The translations under genes and the position numbers were made by a program. A stretch of DNA of 64,000 nucleotides from Pseudomonas sp. QS1027. GTDB lineage: Bacteria; Pseudomonadota; Gammaproteobacteria; Pseudomonadales; Pseudomonadaceae. The notes beneath the pieces were generated by a model, which had not been told where the DNA came from, made no database searches, and worked only from the letters and a program-made list of their open reading frames with translations. The DNA lies in NCBI RefSeq assembly GCF_002814235.1, contig NZ_PHSU01000031.1:62001-126000 (forward strand), read 5' to 3'. This document shows positions 18,341 through 27,230 of this stretch, one piece after another (the first letter of the stretch is position 1; the number at the start of each line of letters is the position of its first letter).

Positions 18341-18509
18341 TGCAGGAGCCTGGCTTGCCAGCGAAGCTTTTTGGCAATCTTGAGGCCCAATCGCCAGCAA
18401 GCCGGCTCCTACAGGGTTTTGTTGTACGCAACACCAGTGTTCAACACTGAACTGTAGGAGCCGGCTTGCTGGCGATTGCTTCACCGCCGAAACCGGCTCC
18501 TGCATTACA
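18341..18509. repeat. Cluster of REP elements (BIME-like inverted pair)
   Basis: Between two convergent genes lies a perfect 25-bp inverted pair: the arm at 18390-18414 (core GCCAGCAAGCCGGCTCCTAC) and its complement at 18452-18476. Two decayed copies flank it at about 18342-18366 and 18490-18505. These match the Pseudomonas REP consensus (GGAGCCGGCTTGCTGGCGA). The pair can form a stable hairpin and may serve as a transcription barrier for both genes. Confidence 0.85.
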
Positions 18510-18512
18510 GCG

Positions 18513-20360
18513 TCAGGCGATGACTACACTCGCCCCCTTCAACACATCCAGCCCTACCCCCACCAACGTCACCGAATCCGCCCCGAAGGTCAGCACGGTA
18601 TCGTGCCCCACCACCTTGGCGTGGTCCTGGATATTGTGTCCCTGGGAATCGGCGTAGCCCATGAACACCAGTTTGTCGGAAGCCTGGAAGCCGGTGATCT
18701 TGTCCTGGCCGAACGATCCATTGAAGCCGTTGAACAGGAAGGTATTGCCGCCGCCCTTCGCATCCATCAGGTCGTTGCCGGCGCCACCGATAAACACGTT
18801 CCCCCCCTTGATCGCACCAATCAGGTGATCGTTGCCGCCATTACCCAGCAACCATTCCCCCGAAGATTTCGCGGTCAGGGTATCAGCCCCATCGCTGCCC
18901 ACCTGCGAGTTGACATAACTCCCCTCGGACAAGCTCTGGTTGCCCACCACATGAGCCACGTCCTTGTTGAAGAACACCAGGCTCGACTCCTTGCTGATCA
19001 GCGTGCCGATATTCTGGGCGATGGTGATCCCGCCACTGGCATCACGGATATACAAGCTGCCGTGGCCGTCATTGGCGATATCGAAGCTGGCCAGGGATTT
19101 CTGCAGATCGAAGGTGTTGTTGCCCTTGCCGCCGAGAATGATGTTGTAGCCGCCGTCATCGCGGAAGGTATCGTTGCCACCACGCCCTTCGATGTAGTCG
19201 TTGCCACGACCGCCCTTGAGCAGATCATTGGCATCACTACCGATGATAAAGGTGCTGCCGCTATGGGTTTCGGCGTTGCGATTGAGGTCCTGCACCCAAG
19301 TCTTGTCCCGCGCCGGATCCGACAGGTTGGCGACGATAATCGTCGAGTCCTTGCTGGTCAGGTTATAGAACTGCGACCCCAGCACCCGATTCAGGCCGTC
19401 GCCATAGGCCGTCGGCAGGTGGGAAATCCAGGTGGCGACATTGCCGATGGAAAACGGCAGCACGTTCCAGGCATCGGACGCGTAATGGTCGTTGAAGCTG
19501 ACGATGTTGTTGGTAGCCGACGCCTTGTTCGCATCGTGCACCCCCAGGGTCGCCAGGGTCAGGCTGGAGCCGTCGAGGGCGCGGAACACCGGGTCGTTTT
19601 CGTAACCGATATTCAGCACCTGGGTGCCCGGACCGCTCTGGGTCGGCGAGGCAAAGGCGATGTAGTTGGCGTCCTTGTAGAAACCGCCCCAATGGTCCTT
19701 GCTCAGGTCGGCCACGCTGTTGACCGCCAGCCCGCCGAGGCTGTGGCCGCTGACCAGCACGTCCTTGCCGGAAAGACCGTTGGCCGCGGCAAAGCTGGCG
19801 ACGCTTTTGAGCAGGCCTTCGAAGGCATTGGCGCTGTAGTTCTTCGCGTAATCCTTGGGCCCGATGGCCGCCAGCAGGTCGTTGATCGCGTCGCCGATGG
19901 TATCGCTGATCTGGCTTTCCCGAGGCCCGCTGGTGCCACGGAAGGACACGCCGATCTCGGTCAGGTGCCCGCTGGCGTCGTACTTGCCGAGGATTTCCGC
20001 CTGCGCCGTGGTGTAGCCGGCCTTCTCGCCATAAAAGGTGCCACGGGCGTCGGTCTTGCCTCCGTAGCCCAGCTGCGCGGCGCTGATGGGCGTCCAGCCG
20101 GCGGCCTTCACCGCCGCCAGCGCGGCTTTCTCCGAGTCCGGGTTCCAGGGTATCCCGGGGATGACCCCCTGGGCATCCGTGCCGCCGATCAGGGCCTTGA
20201 CCAGGGTCGCCGGCAGGCCGAGGCCGAAGCCGTTCTGCTGGTAGCCCACGGCAAAGCCGTTATCGAGGTTGTGGTAGGAATACAAGGTGATCGCCATTGC
20301 ATCGGAATACAACGCTTTCGAAGCCTCGGTTCCTACGTTTTTATAGTCAAACACACCCAT
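18513..20360 (-). CDS. lipA: Secreted RTX lipase (family I.3)
   Basis: A 615-residue extracellular lipase lacking a Sec signal. The N-terminal alpha/beta hydrolase domain carries GHSLGG (205-210; nucleophile Ser207, the position I recall for the 617-residue MIS38 lipase). The C-terminal half has Ca-binding GGxGxDxLx repeats (GGRGNDYIEGRGGND, GNGGNDHL, GGAGNDLMDAKGG) and ends in a hydrophobic tail used by the type I exporter. The start at 20360 follows AAGGAGG at 8 nt; an upstream in-frame start lies inside aprF. It is the last gene of the exoenzyme operon, 25 bp after aprF, and is presumably exported by AprDEF. Homologues are also called tliA. Confidence 0.94.
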   Translation of the reverse strand: MGVFDYKNVGTEASKALYSDAMAITLYSYHNLDNGFAVGYQQNGFGLGLPATLVKALIGGTDAQGVIPGIPWNPDSEKAALAAVKAAGWTPISAAQLGYGGKTDARGTFYGEKAGYTTAQAEILGKYDASGHLTEIGVSFRGTSGPRESQISDTIGDAINDLLAAIGPKDYAKNYSANAFEGLLKSVASFAAANGLSGKDVLVSGHSLGGLAVNSVADLSKDHWGGFYKDANYIAFASPTQSGPGTQVLNIGYENDPVFRALDGSSLTLATLGVHDANKASATNNIVSFNDHYASDAWNVLPFSIGNVATWISHLPTAYGDGLNRVLGSQFYNLTSKDSTIIVANLSDPARDKTWVQDLNRNAETHSGSTFIIGSDANDLLKGGRGNDYIEGRGGNDTFRDDGGYNIILGGKGNNTFDLQKSLASFDIANDGHGSLYIRDASGGITIAQNIGTLISKESSLVFFNKDVAHVVGNQSLSEGSYVNSQVGSDGADTLTAKSSGEWLLGNGGNDHLIGAIKGGNVFIGGAGNDLMDAKGGGNTFLFNGFNGSFGQDKITGFQASDKLVFMGYADSQGHNIQDHAKVVGHDTVLTFGADSVTLVGVGLDVLKGASVVIA

Positions 20361-20385
20361 GGTATTGCCTCCTTGCTGGTTGGAA

Positions 20386-21735
20386 TTATTGTCGTATGAA
20401 GGCCTCATCGACCCTGGCCAGGTCGGTTTCGCGCAAAGTGCCCGCGTAGTAATGCAATTTGGTCCAGGCCATCAGGTAGTCGTAGCGCGCCTGGGCCAGG
20501 TCGCGCCGGGTGCTGTAGAGCTGCTGCTCGGCATTCAGCGCATCGAGGTTGACCCGCTCGCCACCGAGGATGCTCTGCTTGGTCGAGACCACCAGGGCTT
20601 CGGCCGAACTCAAGGCCTTCTTGTAGGCGCGCAACTTGCTCACCTCCGACAGGCAGGCGCTGAACTGGCGGCGCAGTTCGATCAGGGTTTCGCGGGTCTT
20701 GCCGTCCAGCTCGTATTCGGCCTGCTCCAGATTGGCGCTGGCCTGGCGCACCGACGCCGAGACGCCGCCACCGGCGAACAACGGCACGTTCACCTCGAAA
20801 CCAATGGTGTTGGTGTCGTAGCGCTGGTTGTAGGTGTTGCCGCTGTCGGACTCGCTCTTGCGCACGCTGGCATAGGCATTGAGCTTGGGCAGGTGCCCGG
20901 CGCGATTGCGCTCCACTTCATACCGGGCCACTTCCAGGGCCTGGCGCTGGGACGCCAGGGTCGGGTTGTTCTCCAGGGCCATGGCGTGCCAGGTATCGAA
21001 ATTCGCCGGTTCCAGGGGAAACGACTGAAAGGTCTGGGCCAGCGGCGCCAGCTCGGAAACATCCACCGACGGCACGCCGATCAGCGCCCCCAGTTCGCGC
21101 AGGGCCGCGTCCTGTTCGTTGCGGGCTTCGATTTCCTCGGCGGTGGCCAGTTCGAAGCGCGACTCGGCTTCGAGAATATCGGTGCGCGTGCCCTCCCCCT
21201 GACGGAACAGATGCTCGTTCTGCTGGAACTGCTCCTCATAGGCTTTCTTGCGGGCCTGGGCGATCTCGATCTGGTCCTCGGCAAACAACGCCTTGGTGTA
21301 ATAGGTCAGGACCCGTACCAGCAGTTCCTGGCTCTTGCCGCGAAAGGTTTCATCGGCGAACAACGCCTGTGCCACACCCTTGCGGTAATTGGCGTAGGCC
21401 TCGTAGTCGATCAGCGGTTGTTGCAGCATCAGCGTCGAACCGGAGCTGGTGTAGTGGCGGTCCTCATGGGCGTTACCGCGTTCGCTGAGGTAGGTAGCCC
21501 GCGAATCGTTGCGGCCCTGGTTGTAGTTGTAGGAAATCTTCGGCAGCAGGCCGGCGCGGCCAATGGCGCGGTTTTCCTGGCCGGCATCGCGCTCCTTGAG
21601 CGCGCCGAGGAATACCGGGTCATTGCGCAGCGCCTGCTCATAAATCTGGAACGGCCCCATGGCCTGGCTGCCGGTGCTGACCAACAGGGACAGCGTTGCC
21701 ACGATCATCGACAGTGTCTTCATTCGGTGAAACAT
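20386..21735 (-). CDS. aprF: Type I secretion outer membrane protein (TolC family)
   Basis: A 449-residue outer-membrane channel. A signal peptide runs from MKTLSM to about SQA (mature end near AMGPFQIYEQAL), followed by the two repeated coiled-coil halves of TolC-type proteins. The ATG at 21735 directly follows the aprE stop; an internal ATG at 21723, closer to the signal peptide and about 11 nt after AGGA, is an equally plausible start. It forms the exit duct for the serralysin and lipase with AprD and AprE. Confidence 0.92.
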   Translation of the reverse strand: MFHRMKTLSMIVATLSLLVSTGSQAMGPFQIYEQALRNDPVFLGALKERDAGQENRAIGRAGLLPKISYNYNQGRNDSRATYLSERGNAHEDRHYTSSGSTLMLQQPLIDYEAYANYRKGVAQALFADETFRGKSQELLVRVLTYYTKALFAEDQIEIAQARKKAYEEQFQQNEHLFRQGEGTRTDILEAESRFELATAEEIEARNEQDAALRELGALIGVPSVDVSELAPLAQTFQSFPLEPANFDTWHAMALENNPTLASQRQALEVARYEVERNRAGHLPKLNAYASVRKSESDSGNTYNQRYDTNTIGFEVNVPLFAGGGVSASVRQASANLEQAEYELDGKTRETLIELRRQFSACLSEVSKLRAYKKALSSAEALVVSTKQSILGGERVNLDALNAEQQLYSTRRDLAQARYDYLMAWTKLHYYAGTLRETDLARVDEAFIRQ

Positions 21736-21736
21736 C

Positions 21737-23065
21737 CTATTGCTCGGTCAGCGCGGAACCCGCGCGGTCCAGCAGGGGTTTGAACAGATAGTTGAGCAGC
21801 GAGCGCTCGCCGGTCCGCACGAACATTTCGGCGGGCATGCCCGGCTTGATCACCAGCCCGTGGAGCTTTTCCAGGGCCATGTCGCTCACCGAAGTGCGCA
21901 GCACGTAATACGGCGCGCCGGTCTTTTCATCGAGCAACTGGTCGGCGGAGATCAGGCTGACTTCGCCTGGCACCCGTGGCGTGCGGCTCTGGTTGAAGGC
22001 GGTGAAGAGGATGTCCACCGGCAGATGGCTGCCGACCTTGTCCACCAGGTTGACCGGCAGATGCCCCTCGACTTCCAGGCGTTCACCCTGGGGCACGATC
22101 TCCAGCAGGGTTTCCCCGGCGCGGATCACCGCGCCTTCGGTGTGCACGCTGAGGTTGACCGCGATGCCCTCCGCCGGAGCAATGATCTCGCTGTGCTGCA
22201 AATTGAAATCCGCCGAGCGCAATTGCTGCTCCAGGGTCAGGCTCTTGAGCTGGGCCTCGGCCAGTTGGCCGCGCACTTCCTTCTGGTACTCCTCGCTGTG
22301 CTGGGAGAGCTTGAGCCGCGACTCGACAATGCCCTGCTCGACCCGCCCGCTTTCGCCGCTGTTCTGCGCCAGGTCCTGTTGCACCTGGGACAACTGGCGC
22401 TCGTAGTCCAGCAGCCGGTTGCGCGGGATATAGCCGTTGTCCGCCAGGGGCTTGAGGTTGTCCAACTGGCTGCGCAGGGAATCGGCGCGGGCCAGCATGT
22501 CGTTGCGTGCCCGACGCATACCGGCCAGTTGCGAGCTGGCGCCATCGATACTGGCGCGAATGCCGGCCTGCTCGCGGGAAAAGGCTTCGCGACGGCTGCT
22601 GAACAGTTGCCGCTGGCCTTCGAGGACCAGCGCCAGGTGCGGGTCGGCCTCCGTGCTCAACTCGGGCGGAAACACCACCCGGGGCAGGTTGTCGCGCTCG
22701 CTCTGCCAACGCGCCTGGCTGGCCCAGGCCATGCGGTACTGGGCCTGCAAGGATTGCACATCGGCCGACAGTTGGGTCTGGTCGAGGCGAAACAGCGGCT
22801 GGCCCTGGTGCACCACTTGCCCTTCGCGCACCAGGATCCGGCTGACCACGCCGCCGCCGAGGGATTGCACGGCCTTGCGCTTGCCGGACACCACCACGGT
22901 GCCCTGCACGGCAATGCCCTGGTCCAGCGGCGCCAGGGCCGCCCAGAGAAAGAAGCCACCGGCACCCAGGAGTGCCAACAGCCAGCCCATGCGGGCAAAG
23001 AACCGGGCATCGTGCTCCCGGTATTCAACAGGGGTACTGATCTGCATCGTGCTGTCCTTGCTCAT
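21737..23065 (-). CDS. aprE: Type I secretion membrane fusion protein
   Basis: A 442-residue HlyD-family adaptor: cytoplasmic N-terminus, one membrane anchor (about residues 28-46), lipoyl-like segment (GIAVQGTVVVSGKRKAVQ), long coiled coil (about 95-290), and a C-terminal beta domain ending LLNYLFKPLLDRAGSALTEQ. The ATG at 23065 overlaps the aprD stop (ATGA). An alternative ATG at 23047 has AAGGA at a better distance, so the true protein may be 6 residues shorter. It bridges AprD and AprF. Confidence 0.92.
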   Translation of the reverse strand: MSKDSTMQISTPVEYREHDARFFARMGWLLALLGAGGFFLWAALAPLDQGIAVQGTVVVSGKRKAVQSLGGGVVSRILVREGQVVHQGQPLFRLDQTQLSADVQSLQAQYRMAWASQARWQSERDNLPRVVFPPELSTEADPHLALVLEGQRQLFSSRREAFSREQAGIRASIDGASSQLAGMRRARNDMLARADSLRSQLDNLKPLADNGYIPRNRLLDYERQLSQVQQDLAQNSGESGRVEQGIVESRLKLSQHSEEYQKEVRGQLAEAQLKSLTLEQQLRSADFNLQHSEIIAPAEGIAVNLSVHTEGAVIRAGETLLEIVPQGERLEVEGHLPVNLVDKVGSHLPVDILFTAFNQSRTPRVPGEVSLISADQLLDEKTGAPYYVLRTSVSDMALEKLHGLVIKPGMPAEMFVRTGERSLLNYLFKPLLDRAGSALTEQ

Positions 23066-24843
23066 GCGCCGCTGCTGCGCGTCGGCGCGGGATACTGGCG
23101 GCTCAGGCTGACGCCGGCCGGGGTCGCGGTCTCGCGGGTTGGCTGGGGCGGCGGCGACGCGCCGGCCGAGAGTGCCTTGAGCACATCGGCGCTGCTGCCG
23201 AAGGCTTGCAGGCGGCCTTCGTTGAGCACCAGCAACTTGTCCGCCTGGGTCAGGGAGGTGGAACGGTGGGTCACCAGGACCACCGTGCTGCCCCCGGCCT
23301 TGAGCAGGGCAATCGCCTGGGTCAAGGCGGTTTCCCCGACCACGTCGAGGTTGGAATTGGGTTCGTCCAGCACCACCAGGCGCGGGTTGCCATACAGCGC
23401 ACGGGCCAAGGCCACGCGCTGCTTCTGTCCGCCGGACAGGCCGCTGCCGTCCTCTCCCAGCAGCGTGTCGTAGCCCTGGGGCAGGCGCAGGATCAGCTCG
23501 TGCACACCGGCCTGACGCGCCGCCTCGACCACTTTCACTGAGTCGACCTCGGCAAACCGGGCGATATTTTCGGCAATGGTGCCGCTGAACAACTCGATAT
23601 CCTGGGGCAAGTAGCCGATATGCGGACCGAGGTCATCCCTGTCCCAGCGGTGCAGGTCGGCACCGTCCAGGCGCACGGTGCCGCCCAGGGCCGGCCAGAC
23701 GCCCACCAGCACCCGGGCCAGGGTCGACTTGCCCGAGCCAGAGGCACCGAGCACCCCCAGTACTTCGCCGGGGGCCAGGCTGAAACTCACCTGGTGCAGG
23801 GTCGCGATACGCTTGCCCGGCGGTCCGGCGCTGACCTGTTCAAAGGCCACCTGGCCCTGGGGCGCGGGCAGGCTCATCTGCCCTTGCGTCTCGGGAAACT
23901 CGCGCAACAGGCCGTCGAGGCGCTGATAGGCGAGCTTGGCCGTGCTCCACTGTTTCCACACCGCGATCAACTGATCGATGGGGCTGAGCACCCGGCCCAT
24001 CAGGATCGAGCCGGCGATCATCATCCCGGCGGTCATCTCGCCCTTGATCACCAACAGCGCCCCCAGGCCCAACACCAGCGATTGCAGGCACAGGCGCAGC
24101 ATCTTGCTCAGGGAAGTAATCACCGCCCCGGTATCGCTGGCGCGGTTCTGCCGCGCGAGGAATCGCGAGTGCACCTGGAACCAGCGCTTGCGCAGGGCAC
24201 CGAGCATGCCCATGGCCTGGATGGTCTCGGCGTTGTGCAGATGACTGGTGGCCAACTGAGTCGAGCGTTGCGAATAACCGCTGGCTTCGCCCAAGGGCTT
24301 TTTGGTCATCGATTCGTTGAGGCAGGCCAGGGCGATCAACAGCAAGGCCCCGACACTGGCGAACACCCCCAGCCAGGGATTGAACAGGAAGATCACAAGC
24401 AGGTAGATGGGAAACCACGGCGCATCGAAAAAGGCGAACAGGGCCGGCCCGGTGAGAAACTGGCGAATCTGCGTCAGGTCGCCGAGGGACTGGCCGGCGT
24501 GTCCTTCGCCGCGCAACAGGTTGCGCTCGAAGGCCGCCTGGTAGACCCGCAGGTTCAAGCGCCGCTCCAGGGCGCTGCCGATACGGATCACGATAAAACT
24601 GCGGACCACTTCCAGCAGCCCGATAAAGGCAAAGAACCCCACCACCATCAGGGTCAGCATCACCAGGGTGGTTTCGTTCTGCGAGGTCAATACGCGGTCA
24701 TAGACCTGGAGCATGTAGATCGAAGGCACCAGCATCAGCAGATTGATCAATGCGGTGAAACAACCGACGCTGAGCAGCACACTTTTATAATCGCCGAGCA
24801 CACGGATCAAAGGTGTCCCGGACATCATTTTCGGCGGGTTCAT
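23062..24843 (-). CDS. aprD: Type I secretion ABC transporter ATPase/permease
   Basis: A 593-residue half-transporter: an N-terminal membrane domain with about 6 helices (residues 15-320), then an ATPase domain with Walker A GASGSGKST, signature LSGGQKQRVALARAL, Walker B LVVLDEPN and the switch His in VLVTHR. No peptidase C39 domain is present, as expected for exporters of uncleaved RTX proteins. The start follows AAGGAAG by 6-7 nt, a sequence that also matches the RsmA consensus. It energises secretion of AprA and the lipase. Confidence 0.95.
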   Translation of the reverse strand: MNPPKMMSGTPLIRVLGDYKSVLLSVGCFTALINLLMLVPSIYMLQVYDRVLTSQNETTLVMLTLMVVGFFAFIGLLEVVRSFIVIRIGSALERRLNLRVYQAAFERNLLRGEGHAGQSLGDLTQIRQFLTGPALFAFFDAPWFPIYLLVIFLFNPWLGVFASVGALLLIALACLNESMTKKPLGEASGYSQRSTQLATSHLHNAETIQAMGMLGALRKRWFQVHSRFLARQNRASDTGAVITSLSKMLRLCLQSLVLGLGALLVIKGEMTAGMMIAGSILMGRVLSPIDQLIAVWKQWSTAKLAYQRLDGLLREFPETQGQMSLPAPQGQVAFEQVSAGPPGKRIATLHQVSFSLAPGEVLGVLGASGSGKSTLARVLVGVWPALGGTVRLDGADLHRWDRDDLGPHIGYLPQDIELFSGTIAENIARFAEVDSVKVVEAARQAGVHELILRLPQGYDTLLGEDGSGLSGGQKQRVALARALYGNPRLVVLDEPNSNLDVVGETALTQAIALLKAGGSTVVLVTHRSTSLTQADKLLVLNEGRLQAFGSSADVLKALSAGASPPPQPTRETATPAGVSLSRQYPAPTRSSGA

Positions 24844-24846
24844 CTA

Positions 24847-24856
24847 TCTTCCTTGA
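24847..24856 (-). promoter_or_regulatory. RsmA/RsmE-like site over the aprD ribosome binding site
   Basis: On the sense strand the sequence is TCAAGGAAGA, a full match to the (A/U)CANGGANG(U/A) consensus, and it includes the Shine-Dalgarno sequence of aprD. Binding here would block translation initiation. Inference from motif match only. Confidence 0.5.
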
Positions 24857-25025
24857 AGTTTGCGGACAGCCGGATACGCACCTTTATTCGATGGCCGGCG
24901 AGCCGCTCGGGAATATAGGCACTTTCAATAGGAGTCGTTCTTTCGCGACTCTAAAGACTGAACGACATCACAACTAACGGACACTGGATATCAAGTTGCC
25001 GTTTAATCGATTTTCTTCTGAATAC

Positions 25026-25415
25026 TCAGGGCGTATCGCGCACCAGTACCAGAACGGTTCCATTCTTCAAGCGCACTTCATAACGATCGGCCTTCTGCCG
25101 GTTGAGATGGACGATGCCGGTTCCTTCGGCGCCATACAGCCACAGGCCATCGGGGGTCGGCTCCCAATTGGCCGGGCGCTCGCCCAACCAGCCGGCGATA
25201 CATTCCAGGTCGCCGCTCACCCGTGGCGACTGGAGCAGGAGTTCCAGCCCGCAGACCTGGGGGGCGGCTCCTTCGGGGTACATCCGCCACTGACCGGCAA
25301 GGGCCTCGGGTGGGGGCAGGATCAGGCTTCTCGCCATGGTGACTTCTCCAGAAAACGCCAGAAACGCAGCCATCAGCCACGTCGAATAGATGCTGCGGAC
25401 AAAGGTCTTGATCAT
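25026..25415 (-). CDS. aprI: Alkaline protease inhibitor
   Basis: A 129-residue periplasmic inhibitor of serralysin proteases. The N-terminus has a hydrophobic signal segment (TWLMAAFLAFSG) with probable cleavage after VTMA near residue 27, leaving a mature N-terminus SLILPPPEAL-like tail that in this family inserts into the protease active site. Two Cys residues (in PQVCGLEL and LECIAGW) fit the conserved disulfide. It lies between aprA and aprD, the standard position, and protects the cell from AprA before export. Confidence 0.92.
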   Translation of the reverse strand: MIKTFVRSIYSTWLMAAFLAFSGEVTMARSLILPPPEALAGQWRMYPEGAAPQVCGLELLLQSPRVSGDLECIAGWLGERPANWEPTPDGLWLYGAEGTGIVHLNRQKADRYEVRLKNGTVLVLVRDTP

Positions 25416-25437
25416 GGGTCTCGACTACCGGGCCAGA

Positions 25438-25459
25438 GGGCAGCGCTGCAGCGCTGCCC
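25438..25459 (-). promoter_or_regulatory. Perfect palindrome between aprA and aprI
   Basis: A 22-bp perfect palindrome (arm GGGCAGCGCTG) sits in the 57-bp gap between aprA and aprI. As RNA it can form a GC-rich stem, but no U-run follows on the sense strand, so it is more likely a processing or stabilising hairpin, or a partial attenuator, than a simple terminator. Confidence 0.55.
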
Positions 25460-25472
25460 CTACCGCATCAAC

Positions 25473-26921
25473 TCAAGCCACGATATCCGTGACCGCTGCC
25501 TGGCCCACGGTGGTCACCAGGAAATCGGCGACGCCGTGCCCGGAGAAGTCCACCGCCAGGGTACCCAGGTTGGTGCCCGAGGCATACGTCAGCACCGCAT
25601 CGCCGGCATGGCCGGTAAACGCGTTGACGAAGGTCAGGCCCGAACCATGGGTGATCCCGGACAGATCGATCTTGTCCTGGCCACTGGTGAAATCCATGAT
25701 CCGGTCGGCCGCTTTCGGCGCCGAGTCGGAAACGGCGGCGAACACGAAGGTATCGTTGCCCGAACCACCCCAGAGCTTGTCGGCACCGCCAGCCCCGTAG
25801 AGGATGTCGTTGCCGGCACCGCCGCGCAGTTCGTTGGCCGCATCGTTGCCGATCAGCAGGTCGTTGCCCGAACCGCCGATGGCGTTCTCGATCGTGACGC
25901 CCTGGGCAATGGAGATATTACCCACCATGCCGCCAACGTCGGAGAACGAGCCGTCATGCAGGTTGATCTTCTGGTTCTGGGTGAACCCGGAGAAGTCCAG
26001 GGTATCGTTGCCGCCACCGTCCCAGACCGAGAACACCAGCTTGTCCGAAGACGAAGTGGCGCTCATGTAGTCGCGACCGGCATTGGAGTTGAACCCATAG
26101 GTGGTGTCACCGGAACGGGTGCTGTAGTTGGCGCCGTAGAGCTTCTGGATCGCCGCGATATCATCCATCAGCGGGCCCGAGGAATAAGCCTCGACGCCGC
26201 CTTTGCTGAAGTTCTGGCTGGTGTTGCTTTCGCTCCAGTAGCTCATGACGCTGTAGCCGCGGGTGTCCTGCCCATAGGACGCGTCATTGTAGGTCGGGTT
26301 GCCCTCGCCGGCGTTGTAGTCGCCGGGATGAGCCAGGCCGAGGGTATGGCCGATCTCATGGGTCAGGGTCTGACGACCGTAGTTGTTCAGGCCAGGCGTC
26401 TTGTTGACGTTGTAGCCGCTACCGGTCAGGTACCAGGACTGGCCGTCGTAGCCAGGCTCGGTTCCCGGCAGGAAGGCGAATGCCGCCGCGCCTTCCTGTC
26501 CGCCACTGTAGTTACCGAAGGTCATATGACCATCGCCACCCTTCGCTGCCTCCGTGAAGGTCACATTGGCCACGTCCGCCCAGGATTGCATGGACAGAAC
26601 GGCCTGCGACTTCTGCAGCGCGCTGAACTGGCTGAACCCGGTGACGCCCAGACCGCTGAAATTCGAGGTCTGGGAAGTCAGGAAGGTATAGGTCAGTTCG
26701 ATCTTGCCGCTGCCGTTCAGATCGTGCCAGGTGGCACCGTCACGCAGCAATTGCGTGGCGGCCTGATCGACGGAGTAGGAGGGTTTGCCATTGACCGTGA
26801 GGTTGCCGCCACGGTCGTATTGATGGCTGAAGCTATCGATCTGGTTAAAGGCGGAACTTGTACCGTTGGCCGCCAGTGCCGCATCAGAAGAAACAATAGC
26901 TTTGGTTTTGACTTTCGACAT
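25473..26921 (-). CDS. aprA: Serralysin-type alkaline metalloprotease
   Basis: A 482-residue secreted zinc protease. Seen: the zinc motif HEIGHTLGLAH (188-198), the Met-turn SVMSYW (224-229), then RTX Ca-binding repeats (GGSGNDLLIG, GGAGNDILYGAGGADKLWGGSGND) and the C-terminal type I secretion signal ending in TDIVA. No Sec signal; the first 20 or so residues are a propeptide. The start at 26921 follows AAGGAAG by 8 nt; the frame stays open 51 bp further up without a better site. It is first in the operon with its inhibitor and exporter genes. Confidence 0.96.
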   Translation of the reverse strand: MSKVKTKAIVSSDAALAANGTSSAFNQIDSFSHQYDRGGNLTVNGKPSYSVDQAATQLLRDGATWHDLNGSGKIELTYTFLTSQTSNFSGLGVTGFSQFSALQKSQAVLSMQSWADVANVTFTEAAKGGDGHMTFGNYSGGQEGAAAFAFLPGTEPGYDGQSWYLTGSGYNVNKTPGLNNYGRQTLTHEIGHTLGLAHPGDYNAGEGNPTYNDASYGQDTRGYSVMSYWSESNTSQNFSKGGVEAYSSGPLMDDIAAIQKLYGANYSTRSGDTTYGFNSNAGRDYMSATSSSDKLVFSVWDGGGNDTLDFSGFTQNQKINLHDGSFSDVGGMVGNISIAQGVTIENAIGGSGNDLLIGNDAANELRGGAGNDILYGAGGADKLWGGSGNDTFVFAAVSDSAPKAADRIMDFTSGQDKIDLSGITHGSGLTFVNAFTGHAGDAVLTYASGTNLGTLAVDFSGHGVADFLVTTVGQAAVTDIVA

Positions 26922-27230
26922 AAACACACTTCCTTGTTTGCAAGTGAAACAGTTTTTGTCAGATAGCGACAATCCCTTGGCGAGATCATCCTATCACTCG
27001 CCCTTTTTGAAGGCAGCAAGAAACTGACACAATTTGAAATCAAACGTCCAGCGCTTTTTTGATAACAAATCCCATAAACACCGAAAACACCTACAAACGT
27101 TGGACGCCGCCATGAAAGTTTTTTCTGACAGTAACAACCTACTCCCGCAAGCAGACTTTCGGAAAACTTCAAGTCGCAAGAATGCATATGGGAAGTGCAT
27201 CAATAAATGACCAGCCGGTCACTTTTATAC
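26922..27230. other. Intergenic region upstream of aprA
   Basis: Apart from the ribosome binding site and Rsm-like motif near 26930, this 309-bp AT-richer stretch should carry the aprA promoter, since both flanking genes are on the minus strand. I could not pick out a convincing -10/-35 pair, terminator or other structured element. Confidence 0.5.
26928..26937 (-). promoter_or_regulatory. RsmA/RsmE-like site over the aprA ribosome binding site
   Basis: The sense strand reads ACAAGGAAGT, an exact match to (A/U)CANGGANG(U/A), and covers the Shine-Dalgarno sequence. Gac/Rsm control of aprA is established in related pseudomonads, which supports the call. Confidence 0.65.

Noticed and set aside
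18341..18509. CRISPR-like repeat array
   Set aside because: Copies alternate in orientation, have no regular spacers and match Pseudomonas REP elements.
23062..24843. Bacteriocin exporter with peptidase domain
   Set aside because: AprD has no N-terminal C39 domain and lies with serralysin and RTX lipase genes.
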